A stretch of DNA of 64,000 nt. Source: Colwellia sp. Arc7-D (GTDB lineage: Bacteria > Pseudomonadota > Gammaproteobacteria > Enterobacterales > Alteromonadaceae). The notes under the pieces are model-generated. The model saw only the letters and a program-made list of their open reading frames with translations. It was not told the origin of the DNA and ran no database searches. The DNA lies in assembly GCF_003061515.1 (NCBI RefSeq), contig NZ_CP028924.1, forward strand, positions 3,286,001 through 3,350,000. Direction: 5' to 3'. The translations under genes were made by a program, and so were the position numbers. Of this stretch, positions 37,745-46,778 are shown piece after piece; position 1 is the first letter of the stretch, and the number at the start of each line of letters is the position of its first letter.

Positions 37745-38683
37745 GTGAGTAAAAACAAAGTTTTACAACCAAATTTTAAAATATCATTCCTATTACCTAA
37801 GTATTGGCTAACGTGGATTGCGGTATTAGTGCTGTACTCAATATCTTGGTTACCTTACCGATTCCAATTATTTCTTGGAAAAATGATAGGACGTTTACTT
37901 TACAAAATAGGCTCTAGCCGAAAAAAAGTTGCCTTACGGAATTTAGAACTTTGCTTTCCGGATAAGACAGATGCCGAACGCCAAATAATGCTCAAACGAA
38001 ATTTTGAAAATACCGGGATTGCCTTATTAGAAACAGGTATGGGTTGGTGGTGGCCAAATTGGCGAGTAAAAAACAAAATAAACATCATTGGTCTAGAGCA
38101 TATTGAAGAAGCACAAAAGCAAGGTAAAGGTGTTTTATTACTTGCCATGCATTACTTAAGTGTTGAAATAAACTGTCGTGGCATTGGCTCAGGTCATCCT
38201 ATGGTGGTATTTTACCGACCGCACAATAATCAGCTAATGGAATATTTTCAATTTCGTGGTCGTGGCCGATCTAACAAATACATGTTAGGTAAGCGTGATG
38301 TTAAAGGCTTACTTAGAGCATTGAAAGATGGTGAAGCTTGTATTTATTTACCTGATCAAGATTACGGACGCAGTCGCAGTATCTTCGTGCCTTTTTTCGC
38401 CGTACCAGAAGCCGCATCAACGACAGGCACATTAATATTTGCTCGACAAAAAAACACGCAAACACATATGATCATTCCTACCAGAAATGACGATGGCAGC
38501 GGTTACACTTTAGAAATAAAACCTATGCTCGAAAACTTTCCAACTGGTGATGACACAGCAGACGTATTAAGAGTGAATCAAGAGTTAGAAAAAGCTATTT
38601 TAGTTAAGCCTGAACAATATATGTGGTTACACCGTCGCTTTAAAACTCGACCAAACGAAGACGATCCTTCATTGTATAACTAA
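37745..38683 (+). CDS. lipid A biosynthesis acyltransferase, LpxL/LpxM family
   Basis: This membrane-bound enzyme adds a secondary acyl chain to lipid A from acyl-ACP. The 312 residues include an N-terminal membrane helix near 20-37 and the HX4E catalytic pair at His136 and Glu141 (LLAMHYLSVEIN). RNLELCFPDKTDAER and the conserved FYRPHNNQLMEY and YLPDQDYGRSRSIFVPFF segments follow. Whether it is LpxL-, LpxM- or LpxP-like cannot be settled by eye; the PDQDYG segment with FFAVPEAASTT fits LpxL/LpxP. The start is GTG. It is divergent from hldE, also an LPS gene. Confidence 0.9.
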   Translation: MSKNKVLQPNFKISFLLPKYWLTWIAVLVLYSISWLPYRFQLFLGKMIGRLLYKIGSSRKKVALRNLELCFPDKTDAERQIMLKRNFENTGIALLETGMGWWWPNWRVKNKINIIGLEHIEEAQKQGKGVLLLAMHYLSVEINCRGIGSGHPMVVFYRPHNNQLMEYFQFRGRGRSNKYMLGKRDVKGLLRALKDGEACIYLPDQDYGRSRSIFVPFFAVPEAASTTGTLIFARQKNTQTHMIIPTRNDDGSGYTLEIKPMLENFPTGDDTADVLRVNQELEKAILVKPEQYMWLHRRFKTRPNEDDPSLYN

Positions 38684-38733
38684 TATTAGTTGTTTAATGT
38701 ATAGGGCTGAAAGCAAACTACGCTAAGTGATTT

Positions 38734-39426
38734 ATGAAATTATTTATAAATATTATTATAGGTATTATTTTAATTGTTTTAGGCACAGCGCTTTGGTTAA
38801 ACAAAGCGTACTTATTTTCACTCAACCAAGATGCAACTGAGCTAACAACTGAAACAAAAGTAGATATTCATCACGAAGATAAAGCAGCGCCCAAAACTGA
38901 GTCGGTAGAAGAAAAAAGCTCCGACGAACCTGAAGTCGCAAAAAAAAATACGAATGCAGCGGCCGATGGACTTTCCCGTTATTATGCCAACTTGCATGGT
39001 GAGATGGATGGAAAAGGTCCAAAAATTCGAAATAATATTGTTTACTTGCCCGATCCTGAAGGTGATTTAGCGCAAATATTAGAAGAAAGGCGTTTAATCA
39101 CTCGCCCCTTGCGAAGAAGCTGGACGGGTAGCACTGATAACCATCCATTTCGCCTTGGTGAAACCTTATATCAAAAGTTATCTGAATATACTAAAAACAA
39201 TGATATTGAATTGATTTGGTGGTTAAATCGCGACTTTTTGGTTAAAGGCCCATTTAGAATTAACCAAAACATCATCACTACCTCATATCAAATAGGCAAA
39301 GCCATCGAAGGCCATTTTGAAAATGGCCTTACTGTCTATTTTTGTTATCAACAACGCGCCATTGTGCTGATAGAGAACGATATTCCTTACTTAGCTAAAG
39401 AGTGTCTTAGATTACCTAAAAGGTAA
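38734..39426 (+). CDS. membrane-anchored protein with a TcpQ-like C-terminal domain
   Basis: This 230-residue protein has one N-terminal membrane helix (residues about 5-23), an acidic, lysine-rich low-complexity linker to about residue 80, and a folded C-terminal domain from about 125. That domain (SWTGSTDNHPFRLGETLYQKLSEYTKNNDIELIWWLN, then GHFENGLTVYFCYQQRAIVLI) resembles the TcpQ/PilL C-terminal domain found in pilus and conjugation envelope proteins. No pilus genes are near. It follows the lipid A acyltransferase by 50 bases and could be in one transcript with it. The family call is by pattern only. Confidence 0.5.
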   Translation: MKLFINIIIGIILIVLGTALWLNKAYLFSLNQDATELTTETKVDIHHEDKAAPKTESVEEKSSDEPEVAKKNTNAAADGLSRYYANLHGEMDGKGPKIRNNIVYLPDPEGDLAQILEERRLITRPLRRSWTGSTDNHPFRLGETLYQKLSEYTKNNDIELIWWLNRDFLVKGPFRINQNIITTSYQIGKAIEGHFENGLTVYFCYQQRAIVLIENDIPYLAKECLRLPKR

Positions 39427-39461
39427 AAGTATAAACCCCACTTAGCCTTACGATATTGTTG

Positions 39462-42359
39462 TTAATGCAATAACGATTTAACAATGTTCATCACTTGGTT
39501 ATGTTGTGCAGAAAACTCAGCTTCAGATATCATCGCAGGGCTATTTTGTAAGGTTGCTTGATGACTAAAGTCACGCAACTTGCAGTAGTTATCCACTAAA
39601 GCTTGTTGCTGCTGCACAGTAATAACATCAATACTGGCTAAGTATTCGAGCAAGTTAATATTATCGGAGTAATCGCTCAATTTAGGGTGTTCTGCAGAGT
39701 AAGCGAGCACTAAGTATTGCACAAGAAACTCAATGTCAACTAAGCCCCCAAGACCTTGCTTAATATCAACTTCTGCCGATGTAGATTTATCTAAATGTAA
39801 GCGCATTTTATCACGCATTTTTATCACATCTTCAAGTAATAGTGCCTTGTCGCGCTTCCTCATTAAAACCTCGCGCTTAATTTCTTTAAACCTCAGCGCT
39901 AGCGCATCATGACCATATATAATGCGAGTTCGCACTAATGCTTGATGCTCCCATGTCCAAGCATCACTGTTTTGATAATGAGCAAAAGTGTCTATATGCA
40001 CCATTAACAAGCCCGCATTACCTGAAGGTCTCAAACGCATATCTAGCTCATATAATATGCCATTTGCCATGCGGGTATTGAATAAATGCATCATTCTTTG
40101 CGCAAGTTTTAAATAAAATTGCCCCGCAGAAATCGACTTTTCGCCAGAAGTCATTTCAGCCATATCAGCATCATGAACAAAGACTAAATCTAAATCTGAG
40201 CTATAACCGAGCTCAATCCCGCCTAATTTACCGTAACCAATAACAGCAAAGCCTTTATCTTGGCCATCTAACTTACTGCTAGGCACACCAAAACGCAGCG
40301 CCATTTGTTGCCATGCTAAATTGGCAACTTCTTCTACAAGTGCTTCAGCTAAAGCGGTTAAGTGATCACTGACTTTAGTAATGGGTAAAATACCCGTGAT
40401 ATCTGCTGCGGCAATGCGTAATTGTTTAGCTTGTTTAAACTGGCGTAAAGTGATCATTTGCGCTTCTTGATCGTCTTCCGGCACCCGCAGCATAGTTTCT
40501 CGAAGTTCAGCGGCATATGAAGACAATAGAGGGGGCTGATGAAAAAGCTTAGGGTCAATAAGTTCATCTAATAATATTGGAAACTTAGCTATGTGCTCTG
40601 CTACCCAACTGCTGTTGCGACATAAATGAATTAACTGCTTTAAAGCGCCTTCATTTTCGAACAGTAACTCTAGATATGCCGTTCGTGTTGCAACCGTTGT
40701 TAATACCCCTAAGACTCTCGCTAAAGTCTGGTCGGTTAACTTTAATTCAGCCAAATGCCAAAGTACGGTAGGGATTAGTTTGTCCAGAATTTGTCTACCC
40801 CGACTCCCCATACTGCGTTTGATCATTTCACGGCGAAAGTCTCTTAATGTCAGCCATAAAGATTCGCTATGTTTGAATCTTATACCGTCGGTATTATCAA
40901 GTAGTTGAGGTGACTGCTCAATCCAAGCAATAGACTCCTCATCGCTCCATTGGCTATCCCATAATGTTGTCCAGTATTGGTCAACAGCTTGTCGGTTAGG
41001 ACTTTCTTCACCAATAAGTTCGCCAAATTGTTGATGAACACCTTGCATATGAAAGGTAAGTTGAGCAAGAAAAGTTGGCCAATCAATACAATCGCTATCA
41101 GCAAGAATAGTCACTAATCTTTGTTGGTCTAGTTCGCATTCAGGTAAGGTTTGGGTTTGTTGGTCATTAAGCGCTTGAATAATATTCTCAACTCGACGTA
41201 AAAATCGATAACTATGAGTTAACACCTGCGCGCTCTGCGGGGTAAGTTCACCGTGAGTGACCAATAAAGGCAGTACGGTTAATAAATTACGATGTTGTAA
41301 ATCCTTATCACGACCGCCTCTGATCATCTGAAAAACTTGTACAATAAACTCGACTTCTCGAATACCGCCAGCGCCCAACTTAATATTATTGTTAAGCTGT
41401 TTTCGCCTGACCTCTTGAGCAATCATGGCTTTCATTCGGCGAAGGCTATCAATAACACTAAAGTCGATGTAGCGTCGATAAACAAATGGGCGAAGCATAT
41501 CTGATAATTGGCCATGATAGTCGCTTTCGCCGATTAATCGCGCTTTTAACATGGCATAACGTTCCCAGTCACGCCCTTGATCTTGATAGTAATTTTCCAT
41601 GGCAGTAAACGACAAGACTAAAGGTCCGCTTTCACCAAAGGGTCGCAAACGCATATCAACTCGATACACAAAACCATCGGCTGTTTGTTGATGAAGCGCA
41701 GTAATTAATTTTTGACCTAAACGGGTAAAAAATAATTGGTTGTCGATAGAACGCCTAACACCTTGTGTTTCACCAGCCTCAGGATAAACAAAAATTAAAT
41801 CGATATCAGATGAAAAGTTAAGTTCTTTACCGCCTAACTTCCCCATGCCATAGACCAGTAAACGTTGAGGATCACCGGCAGAATTAACTGGCATACCCCA
41901 TTTTTCCTGACAAAATATTGATAACCAATTATTGGCGGCAATAATTAAGTTATCGGCCAAAGCAGAGAGTCTTTTAAGTGATTCATCAAGCGATATATCC
42001 AACAAAAAATCACCAACAGCAATATGAACCATTTGCTCTAAACGGAACATTCTCAAATAATGTTGCAGTTGTTCTTCGGTTTGACACTGCTCAACACTTT
42101 CGAGGAGCATAGCTCTATAATCAGGTGTTTGTTGAGTAAGTAACTGTTCACTATTAAACAGTGCAACAATCAAGGTTGGAGCCTGTATCGCACTGCGTAA
42201 TATAAAATCACTTAACACAATCGCGTTTTTAAATAATGTTAATCGTTCTGGCGAAAGGCTATCGGTAACGTTAGGAAATTGTTGAGAAAACTGCAGCCAG
42301 CTTTTAATTTTTTGCTCTTCAAGTAATGGTGAAAATGACAAAGGAGATGAATTAGGCAC
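39462..42359 (-). CDS. glnE: glutamine synthetase adenylyltransferase / adenylyl-removing enzyme
   Basis: GlnE adds or removes AMP on glutamine synthetase in response to nitrogen. Two nucleotidyltransferase domains are visible, each with a GxGKLGG then SSDxDL pattern: YGMGKLGGKELNFSSDIDL in the N-terminal deadenylylase half and IGYGKLGGIELGYSSDLDL in the C-terminal adenylylase half. I choose the GTG at 42359 because GAGGA lies five bases upstream, giving 965 residues (E. coli 946); the open frame runs to 42461 but the extra 34 residues are not GlnE-like. The upstream region is shared with a divergent lipoprotein gene and carries a palindromic site. Confidence 0.95.
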   Translation of the reverse strand: MPNSSPLSFSPLLEEQKIKSWLQFSQQFPNVTDSLSPERLTLFKNAIVLSDFILRSAIQAPTLIVALFNSEQLLTQQTPDYRAMLLESVEQCQTEEQLQHYLRMFRLEQMVHIAVGDFLLDISLDESLKRLSALADNLIIAANNWLSIFCQEKWGMPVNSAGDPQRLLVYGMGKLGGKELNFSSDIDLIFVYPEAGETQGVRRSIDNQLFFTRLGQKLITALHQQTADGFVYRVDMRLRPFGESGPLVLSFTAMENYYQDQGRDWERYAMLKARLIGESDYHGQLSDMLRPFVYRRYIDFSVIDSLRRMKAMIAQEVRRKQLNNNIKLGAGGIREVEFIVQVFQMIRGGRDKDLQHRNLLTVLPLLVTHGELTPQSAQVLTHSYRFLRRVENIIQALNDQQTQTLPECELDQQRLVTILADSDCIDWPTFLAQLTFHMQGVHQQFGELIGEESPNRQAVDQYWTTLWDSQWSDEESIAWIEQSPQLLDNTDGIRFKHSESLWLTLRDFRREMIKRSMGSRGRQILDKLIPTVLWHLAELKLTDQTLARVLGVLTTVATRTAYLELLFENEGALKQLIHLCRNSSWVAEHIAKFPILLDELIDPKLFHQPPLLSSYAAELRETMLRVPEDDQEAQMITLRQFKQAKQLRIAAADITGILPITKVSDHLTALAEALVEEVANLAWQQMALRFGVPSSKLDGQDKGFAVIGYGKLGGIELGYSSDLDLVFVHDADMAEMTSGEKSISAGQFYLKLAQRMMHLFNTRMANGILYELDMRLRPSGNAGLLMVHIDTFAHYQNSDAWTWEHQALVRTRIIYGHDALALRFKEIKREVLMRKRDKALLLEDVIKMRDKMRLHLDKSTSAEVDIKQGLGGLVDIEFLVQYLVLAYSAEHPKLSDYSDNINLLEYLASIDVITVQQQQALVDNYCKLRDFSHQATLQNSPAMISEAEFSAQHNQVMNIVKSLLH

Positions 42360-42444
42360 GTTATCCTCGATAATTGTTACAATGACAAATGAATATTTGT
42401 TAAAATTGGATAATAAATTAATTTCATTGATATACCTAAAAAAA

Positions 42445-42473
42445 TAGACATAATATGTCATAAATGGTACTAA
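42445..42473 (+). promoter_or_regulatory. candidate promoter with palindromic operator, cluster gene 1
   Basis: TAGACA (42445-42450) and TACTAA (42468-42473), 17 bases apart, form a weak promoter pointing at the lipoprotein gene. The perfect palindrome GACATAATATGTC at 42447-42459 overlaps the -35 box. The same 13-mer occurs twice before yjfI 3.8 kb downstream. It also lies within 90 bases of the glnE start and could affect glnE. Confidence 0.6.
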
Positions 42474-42505
42474 TGAATGATAACCATAGCATTTTTGAGG
42501 ACAGT

Positions 42506-43483
42506 ATGGCAGGAATGCAGCCGCTAAAATTAATGATACTTTTGCTGACGTTATTACTCTTTGCTTGTACAGATCCAGTAAAAGAGAAAATCACCCAGCA
42601 AATACCACTCACTGAACAACGCATTGAATTACTTGCTCAAGCACTTAGTAATGGCGAAGTTCGTAACGCGAATTTAATAAATCAGTACGGAGAAAGGCTA
42701 CTCAAAAGTAAGCCAAGTTATAAGCCGTTAATTGACGAGTTTTTAAAAGATACGGGTACTAAAGGCCCAATGTTTTTAGCATTAACTGATCGATTAAACA
42801 CGGTAAAAAATCAACCTCAAATGTTTGAGAGCTCTCAAGCTATCTATGATGAGTTATTAAACTTATATCAAGCTGCTGATCCGGTTTTATATTCCGATGC
42901 ATTAAGCGACCCACTCAATGTCTTAGCTGATATGTCTGACGGTACTTTGCCACGCGTTAATGCGCTGTCAAAAGCACAAAGTATGTCGGCAAATAAGGCA
43001 CAAGATTTTGGGACAGGCGAACAACTTATTGGCAATCCATCTTATGGCAGTTGGACGACAGGCTCTAACGGCATGTCGTTTTGGGCTTGGTATGGTATGT
43101 ACTCTATGATGGGCGACTTATTTGGCTCGCGACGCACCAGTTATAGTGATTGGGGCCGTGGCAGAAATTATAGTTATTACAATGATTATGGTCGCAAGCG
43201 ATACAGCTCTCCTGATCAACTGCGTAAACAAACTGATTTAGATACTCGCACCAAAAAATCTTTTCAAAGTCGTGGGCAAAAGTACACTAGCGCTTACAGC
43301 AAAAATAGAACGGGCGCTTCAAGTATCTCTAGTCAAAGTAAAAGTGCACAAACCAGTGCCAATCGATTTGCTAGTAAAACAGCTAATAAAAGCGCTTATG
43401 CAAAATCAAGTAAAAGTGCCAAAAATGCTAGCTTTAGAAACAGTAAGAGTACAACGTCACGTAGTTTTAGACGTGGAAAGTAG
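42506..43483 (+). CDS. lipoprotein with Ser/Lys/Arg-rich tail, first gene of the yjf-type cluster
   Basis: This is a predicted lipoprotein of 325 residues of unknown function. ATG 42506 has GAGGA six bases ahead; the signal peptide LMILLLTLLLFAC ends at lipidated Cys21. Residues about 25-150 are helical and charged, about 185-235 are rich in Gly, Trp, Tyr and Ser (SYGSWTTGSNGMSFWAWYGMY), and about 240-325 are a low-complexity basic tail ending RSFRRGK. The latter layout recalls YjfM/DUF1190 lipoproteins of the E. coli yjf cluster, though I cannot claim homology. The tail could bind peptidoglycan, LPS or nucleic acid. It ends nine bases before the DUF350 gene. Confidence 0.75.
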   Translation: MAGMQPLKLMILLLTLLLFACTDPVKEKITQQIPLTEQRIELLAQALSNGEVRNANLINQYGERLLKSKPSYKPLIDEFLKDTGTKGPMFLALTDRLNTVKNQPQMFESSQAIYDELLNLYQAADPVLYSDALSDPLNVLADMSDGTLPRVNALSKAQSMSANKAQDFGTGEQLIGNPSYGSWTTGSNGMSFWAWYGMYSMMGDLFGSRRTSYSDWGRGRNYSYYNDYGRKRYSSPDQLRKQTDLDTRTKKSFQSRGQKYTSAYSKNRTGASSISSQSKSAQTSANRFASKTANKSAYAKSSKSAKNASFRNSKSTTSRSFRRGK

Positions 43484-43491
43484 GGATAAAT

Positions 43492-44394
43492 ATGAATACA
43501 TTTATTGAAATAACCGGCCTAAATCTAGAGCTATTAATCTTCTTAGCGATTGATATTACTATTGCCATTATATTACTTGGCGCAATGCGCTTTATTAGTG
43601 GTTTATCGGCAAAGGTCAACTCAACAGACGAACTTGCCAAAGAAGATAACTTTGCTTTTGGTATTAGCGTTGCTGGTAGTGTAGCCGCCTTAGGTATTGT
43701 ATTAACCGGTGCCATAACAGGCGAAAATGCTGATAGTTACTTGATGGAAATCATTGGCATGGCGAGTTACGGAATATTAGGTTTAATTTTAATTAAAATT
43801 GGCCGAATTTTTCATGATCGCTTTGCCTTGAACCACATAGACAAAAACGCAGAGATTAAGTCTCGTAATATTGCAGTAGGCATTGTCGACGCTTCAGGCG
43901 CTATTGCCACAGCGATTGTTATTCGCGCAGTTTTACTTTGGGTTTACGGTTTAGACATCAGCACATTTACGGCTATTGTCGCGGGCTTTATTGTTTCACA
44001 AGCCATGTTAGTGTTAGTTACTCGCCTTAAAGAACGTCAATATGCGAAAAACAACCAAAATCACAGCATGCAAACCGCTTTTGCTGAGGGTCATGTTGCG
44101 CTTGCTATTCGCTATGCGGGCCAGGCAATTAGTACCGCTTTAGCCGTAACCGCTGCCAGTCACTTTTTAACCTACAGCCCAGATACTTTATTGGTAAACT
44201 TAGTGGGTTGGTTAGTCTTTGGCATGGTGATGACTTTATTGGTCGCCCTACTCACCTCAATTGCTAAACGTTTAGTACTCATGGGTATTAATTTAGTTGA
44301 AGAAGTAGACCAACAGCATAATATTGGTGTCGCTTCAGTCGAAATGGCGATCAGTATCTCAATTGCGCTAATACTAACGGCTTTAATGTCTTAA
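43492..44394 (+). CDS. double DUF350 membrane protein (YjfL-like)
   Basis: This is an integral membrane protein of 300 residues with about eight hydrophobic helices. It looks like two DUF350 units in tandem: the first has ITIAIILLGAMRFISGL, FGISVAGSVAALGIVLTGAI and ASYGILGLILIKIGRIFHDRF, while the second has VGIVDASGAIATAIVIRAVLLWV and later VEMAISISIALILTAL. E. coli YjfL has a single unit of 132 residues. DUF350 proteins commonly neighbour PspA-like genes, as here. Transport or regulation of the PspA protein at the membrane is plausible; no activity is established that I know of. No catalytic motif is seen. Confidence 0.85.
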   Translation: MNTFIEITGLNLELLIFLAIDITIAIILLGAMRFISGLSAKVNSTDELAKEDNFAFGISVAGSVAALGIVLTGAITGENADSYLMEIIGMASYGILGLILIKIGRIFHDRFALNHIDKNAEIKSRNIAVGIVDASGAIATAIVIRAVLLWVYGLDISTFTAIVAGFIVSQAMLVLVTRLKERQYAKNNQNHSMQTAFAEGHVALAIRYAGQAISTALAVTAASHFLTYSPDTLLVNLVGWLVFGMVMTLLVALLTSIAKRLVLMGINLVEEVDQQHNIGVASVEMAISISIALILTALMS

Positions 44395-44418
44395 TAGCAG
44401 CGAAAATATGCACACCAC

Positions 44419-44442
44419 ATCAAGCGCACTTTTGCGCTTGAT
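44419..44442 (+). other. stem-loop between the DUF350 gene and the synthase-like gene
   Basis: A perfect 10-base stem (44419-44428 with 44433-44442) has a four-base loop. There is no proper T-run after it, so it may be a weak terminator or mRNA-stability element that sets the ratio of the flanking genes. Confidence 0.5.
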
Positions 44443-44487
44443 TGCTTTCTAATCATTAAACGTAATTTATTCAAGCTAGGAATATCA

Positions 44488-46194
44488 ATGACAATCCAAA
44501 GAAATCGGCTATGGGACGATACACTCCTGATTCTAACGATGGCTGTTTTAGCAGGTTGTGGACTGATATACGAATACCTATTATCGCATTATGCCGGCCG
44601 TGTTTTGGGCATAATGGAAAGCACTATATACGCTATGATTGGCTTGATGATCGTTGCTATGGGGTTAGGGGCATTTGCAGCACGAAAAATTCAATGTGCT
44701 TTTAATGGTTTTGTTTGGTTAGAGCTTACTATTGCATTTTTGGGTAGCAGTTCAATATTGATCATTGGCGGACTAATAGCACTAACGCAAACCTTTCCTG
44801 AAGTTTTAGGCTCAATGTTCAACTTACCGCCAGACGCATACCCGCGTGGTGGTCTATTTAAACAACTCAGCTTTATTGCCTTTAATAGTCCTTACTTTTT
44901 TGGTTTTATTTTAGGTTTCTTTATCGGCATGGAAATACCGTTGATTGCGCGTATTCGAGAAGAAATACACCAAAAGCATCTTAAAAATAACTTAGGTACT
45001 ATTTACGGTGCAGATTATATCGGCGCAGGTATTGGCGCAGCGATATGGGTTATATTTCTCTTATCAATAGACATCAGTAAAGCCAGTGCATTAACGGCGG
45101 CATTAAACCTCACTGCAGGTATCGTTTTTATCCTCTATTACTGGCAAAGACTGACCTGGCGAAAAACCTTAATTACAGCGCATGGTGTTTTGTTAATCAT
45201 GATTTTAGCTATATATCAATTTGGCAATGGTTGGTTGAGCCAGATGAGCAACTTACTTTATCTCGATAAAGTTGTTTATAGTGATAAAACACGCTTTCAA
45301 CAGCTAACATTTACCCAACGAAATATGGGGCCGAACGATGGCAACATTATTAACTTCTATTTAAATGGCCGCTTACAGTTCTCATCATCAGACGAGTTTA
45401 TTTACCACAGCTATCTAGTTAACCCAGTTTTAGCTGGTTCAGCACGCCATGATAATATTTTAATTATTGGCGGCGGTGATGGCTTAGCTTTACGAGATGT
45501 TCTGCAATGGCAACCTAAAAATGTCACCCTCGTTGATTTAGATACCGAGTTAATTGATTTATTTAAAAATCCACATGAGAAATTGCCTTACTCACTCGCC
45601 AATAAAGTTGAAGGTTTGAATGAAGCTAGCTTGCGTGATGAACGTGTGAACATTATTTCTGCTGATGCCTTTATAGCGATTGATACCTTATTGCAAAACC
45701 AGCAGACATTCGATGCAATTATTGTTGATTTACCCGACCCTAGTCATCCAGATCTTAATAAACTTTATTCCGTAAACTTTTATGCTCGTTTAAAACAGCT
45801 ACTGGCTGGCGATGGCTTAATTGGTATTCAATCGGCTAGCCCTTACCACGCTAAAAACGCATTTATTGCCATAGGAAAAACCGTACAAGCTGCAGGCTAC
45901 TCAACGGTTCAACAGTATCATGATAACGTGCCTAGTTTTGGCGAGTGGGGCTGGACTATTGCCAGCAAAATGGGAGCAGCGCCACTGACAAGGTTAAAAA
46001 GTATGGAAGAATTCCCTACACCACATCATTGGCTCACATTACCAATGGCCATTAATGCTTTTGAATTCTCTAGAGACTTTTATCAAGATAGCGAGTCAGT
46101 CCCCATTAACTATCTCGGTAGTCATGCTATTTATCAGTTACATCAGCAAGCATGGCAAGATCAACAAGGGCTAAATAATGCCCATTTACAGTAA
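44488..46194 (+). CDS. membrane-anchored spermidine synthase-like protein
   Basis: This 568-residue protein has about seven membrane helices (residues 12-250) fused to a C-terminal spermidine synthase-type domain. That domain shows YLNGRLQFSSSDEFIYHSYL near 291-310, the nucleotide loop GGGDG at 328-332, the acidic VDLD at 349-352, and DLPDP at 414-418 with its catalytic-type Asp. Spermidine synthases transfer aminopropyl groups from decarboxylated SAM. The fusion to helices suggests action at the membrane, perhaps on an exported or lipid-linked amine. No adenosylmethionine decarboxylase gene is in the window. It sits between the DUF350 gene and yjfI. Confidence 0.88.
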   Translation: MTIQRNRLWDDTLLILTMAVLAGCGLIYEYLLSHYAGRVLGIMESTIYAMIGLMIVAMGLGAFAARKIQCAFNGFVWLELTIAFLGSSSILIIGGLIALTQTFPEVLGSMFNLPPDAYPRGGLFKQLSFIAFNSPYFFGFILGFFIGMEIPLIARIREEIHQKHLKNNLGTIYGADYIGAGIGAAIWVIFLLSIDISKASALTAALNLTAGIVFILYYWQRLTWRKTLITAHGVLLIMILAIYQFGNGWLSQMSNLLYLDKVVYSDKTRFQQLTFTQRNMGPNDGNIINFYLNGRLQFSSSDEFIYHSYLVNPVLAGSARHDNILIIGGGDGLALRDVLQWQPKNVTLVDLDTELIDLFKNPHEKLPYSLANKVEGLNEASLRDERVNIISADAFIAIDTLLQNQQTFDAIIVDLPDPSHPDLNKLYSVNFYARLKQLLAGDGLIGIQSASPYHAKNAFIAIGKTVQAAGYSTVQQYHDNVPSFGEWGWTIASKMGAAPLTRLKSMEEFPTPHHWLTLPMAINAFEFSRDFYQDSESVPINYLGSHAIYQLHQQAWQDQQGLNNAHLQ

Positions 46195-46227
46195 AAATGA
46201 TTAAAATAAGTTAAGAAATAAAATGAA

Positions 46228-46262
46228 TTAGCACTTGACATAATATGTCACAATGCTAAATT
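46228..46262 (+). promoter_or_regulatory. candidate yjfI promoter with extended palindromic operator
   Basis: TTGACA (46235-46240), 16 bases, then TAAATT (46257-46262) form a good promoter. The palindrome TGACATAATATGTCA (46236-46250) covers the -35 box, and the outer arms TTAGCA (46228-46233) and TGCTAA (46254-46259) extend the dyad. This is a typical repressor-site layout. Confidence 0.7.
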
Positions 46263-46270
46263 AACCCAGT

Positions 46271-46287
46271 ACGACATAATATGTCGT
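46271..46287 (+). promoter_or_regulatory. second palindromic operator copy before yjfI
   Basis: ACGACATAATATGTCGT is a perfect 17-base palindrome (around a central A) with the same 13-base core. Its centre is 36 bases from that of the previous copy, just downstream of the proposed promoter. Confidence 0.7.
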
Positions 46288-46341
46288 TAGTAAAAACAGT
46301 CTAACTGATTTTACGCTACTTATTAGAACATGAGGAAAAAC

Positions 46342-46755
46342 ATGAATATTCATAAGATAGCTGACTACTTAAATGCTTTAGCCGATGACTCGGACACTGG
46401 GATGGTTTTTGATTGCCAACCAATTTCAGGTGAAGTTGATGTATTACAGATAACAGTTTTTGGCCGTGAAGAGCTACCTATTTTTGTTTCGGTAACTGAT
46501 GATCAAATTCTTTGCATCACCTACCTCTGGGGTGAAGAAGAAGTTAAAACAGATAAGATCAATGAAATGCACGTCAGTATGTTAGAGATGAACATTCCAA
46601 TGCCATTATCTTCATTTTCAAAAATTGGTGAAAAGTATGTCATTTTTGGCGCACTCGCGATTAGCTCAACTTTTGATGATATAGAACACGAACTAGCGGT
46701 ATTGAGTAACAATGCACTAGAAATTATTGACGACATGAGTGATTACTTAATTTAA
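46342..46755 (+). CDS. yjfI: DUF2170 family protein (YjfI-like)
   Basis: This is a small acidic cytosolic protein of 137 residues matching the YjfI/DUF2170 family in length (E. coli 133) and position before a PspA-like gene. ATG 46342 is chosen because GAGGA lies five bases ahead; an ATG at 46330 is in frame. Segments such as LPIFVSVTDDQILCITYLW and the C-terminal acidic helix HELAVLSNNALEIIDDMSDYL are typical. Function is unknown; a chaperone or adaptor of the adjacent PspA protein is one possibility. It is first in the second transcription unit of the cluster, under two palindromic sites. Confidence 0.8.
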   Translation: MNIHKIADYLNALADDSDTGMVFDCQPISGEVDVLQITVFGREELPIFVSVTDDQILCITYLWGEEEVKTDKINEMHVSMLEMNIPMPLSSFSKIGEKYVIFGALAISSTFDDIEHELAVLSNNALEIIDDMSDYLI

Positions 46756-46778
46756 GCAGCCACCTTAGGAGTATTATT

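Noticed and set aside
39462..42461. Extended 999-residue GlnE
   Set aside because: The extra N-terminal residues are not GlnE-like, and GTG 42359 has a far better ribosome-binding site.
44419..44442. Stem-loop before the synthase-like gene as a full terminator
   Set aside because: The stem is good but there is no T-run, and the flanking genes appear functionally linked.
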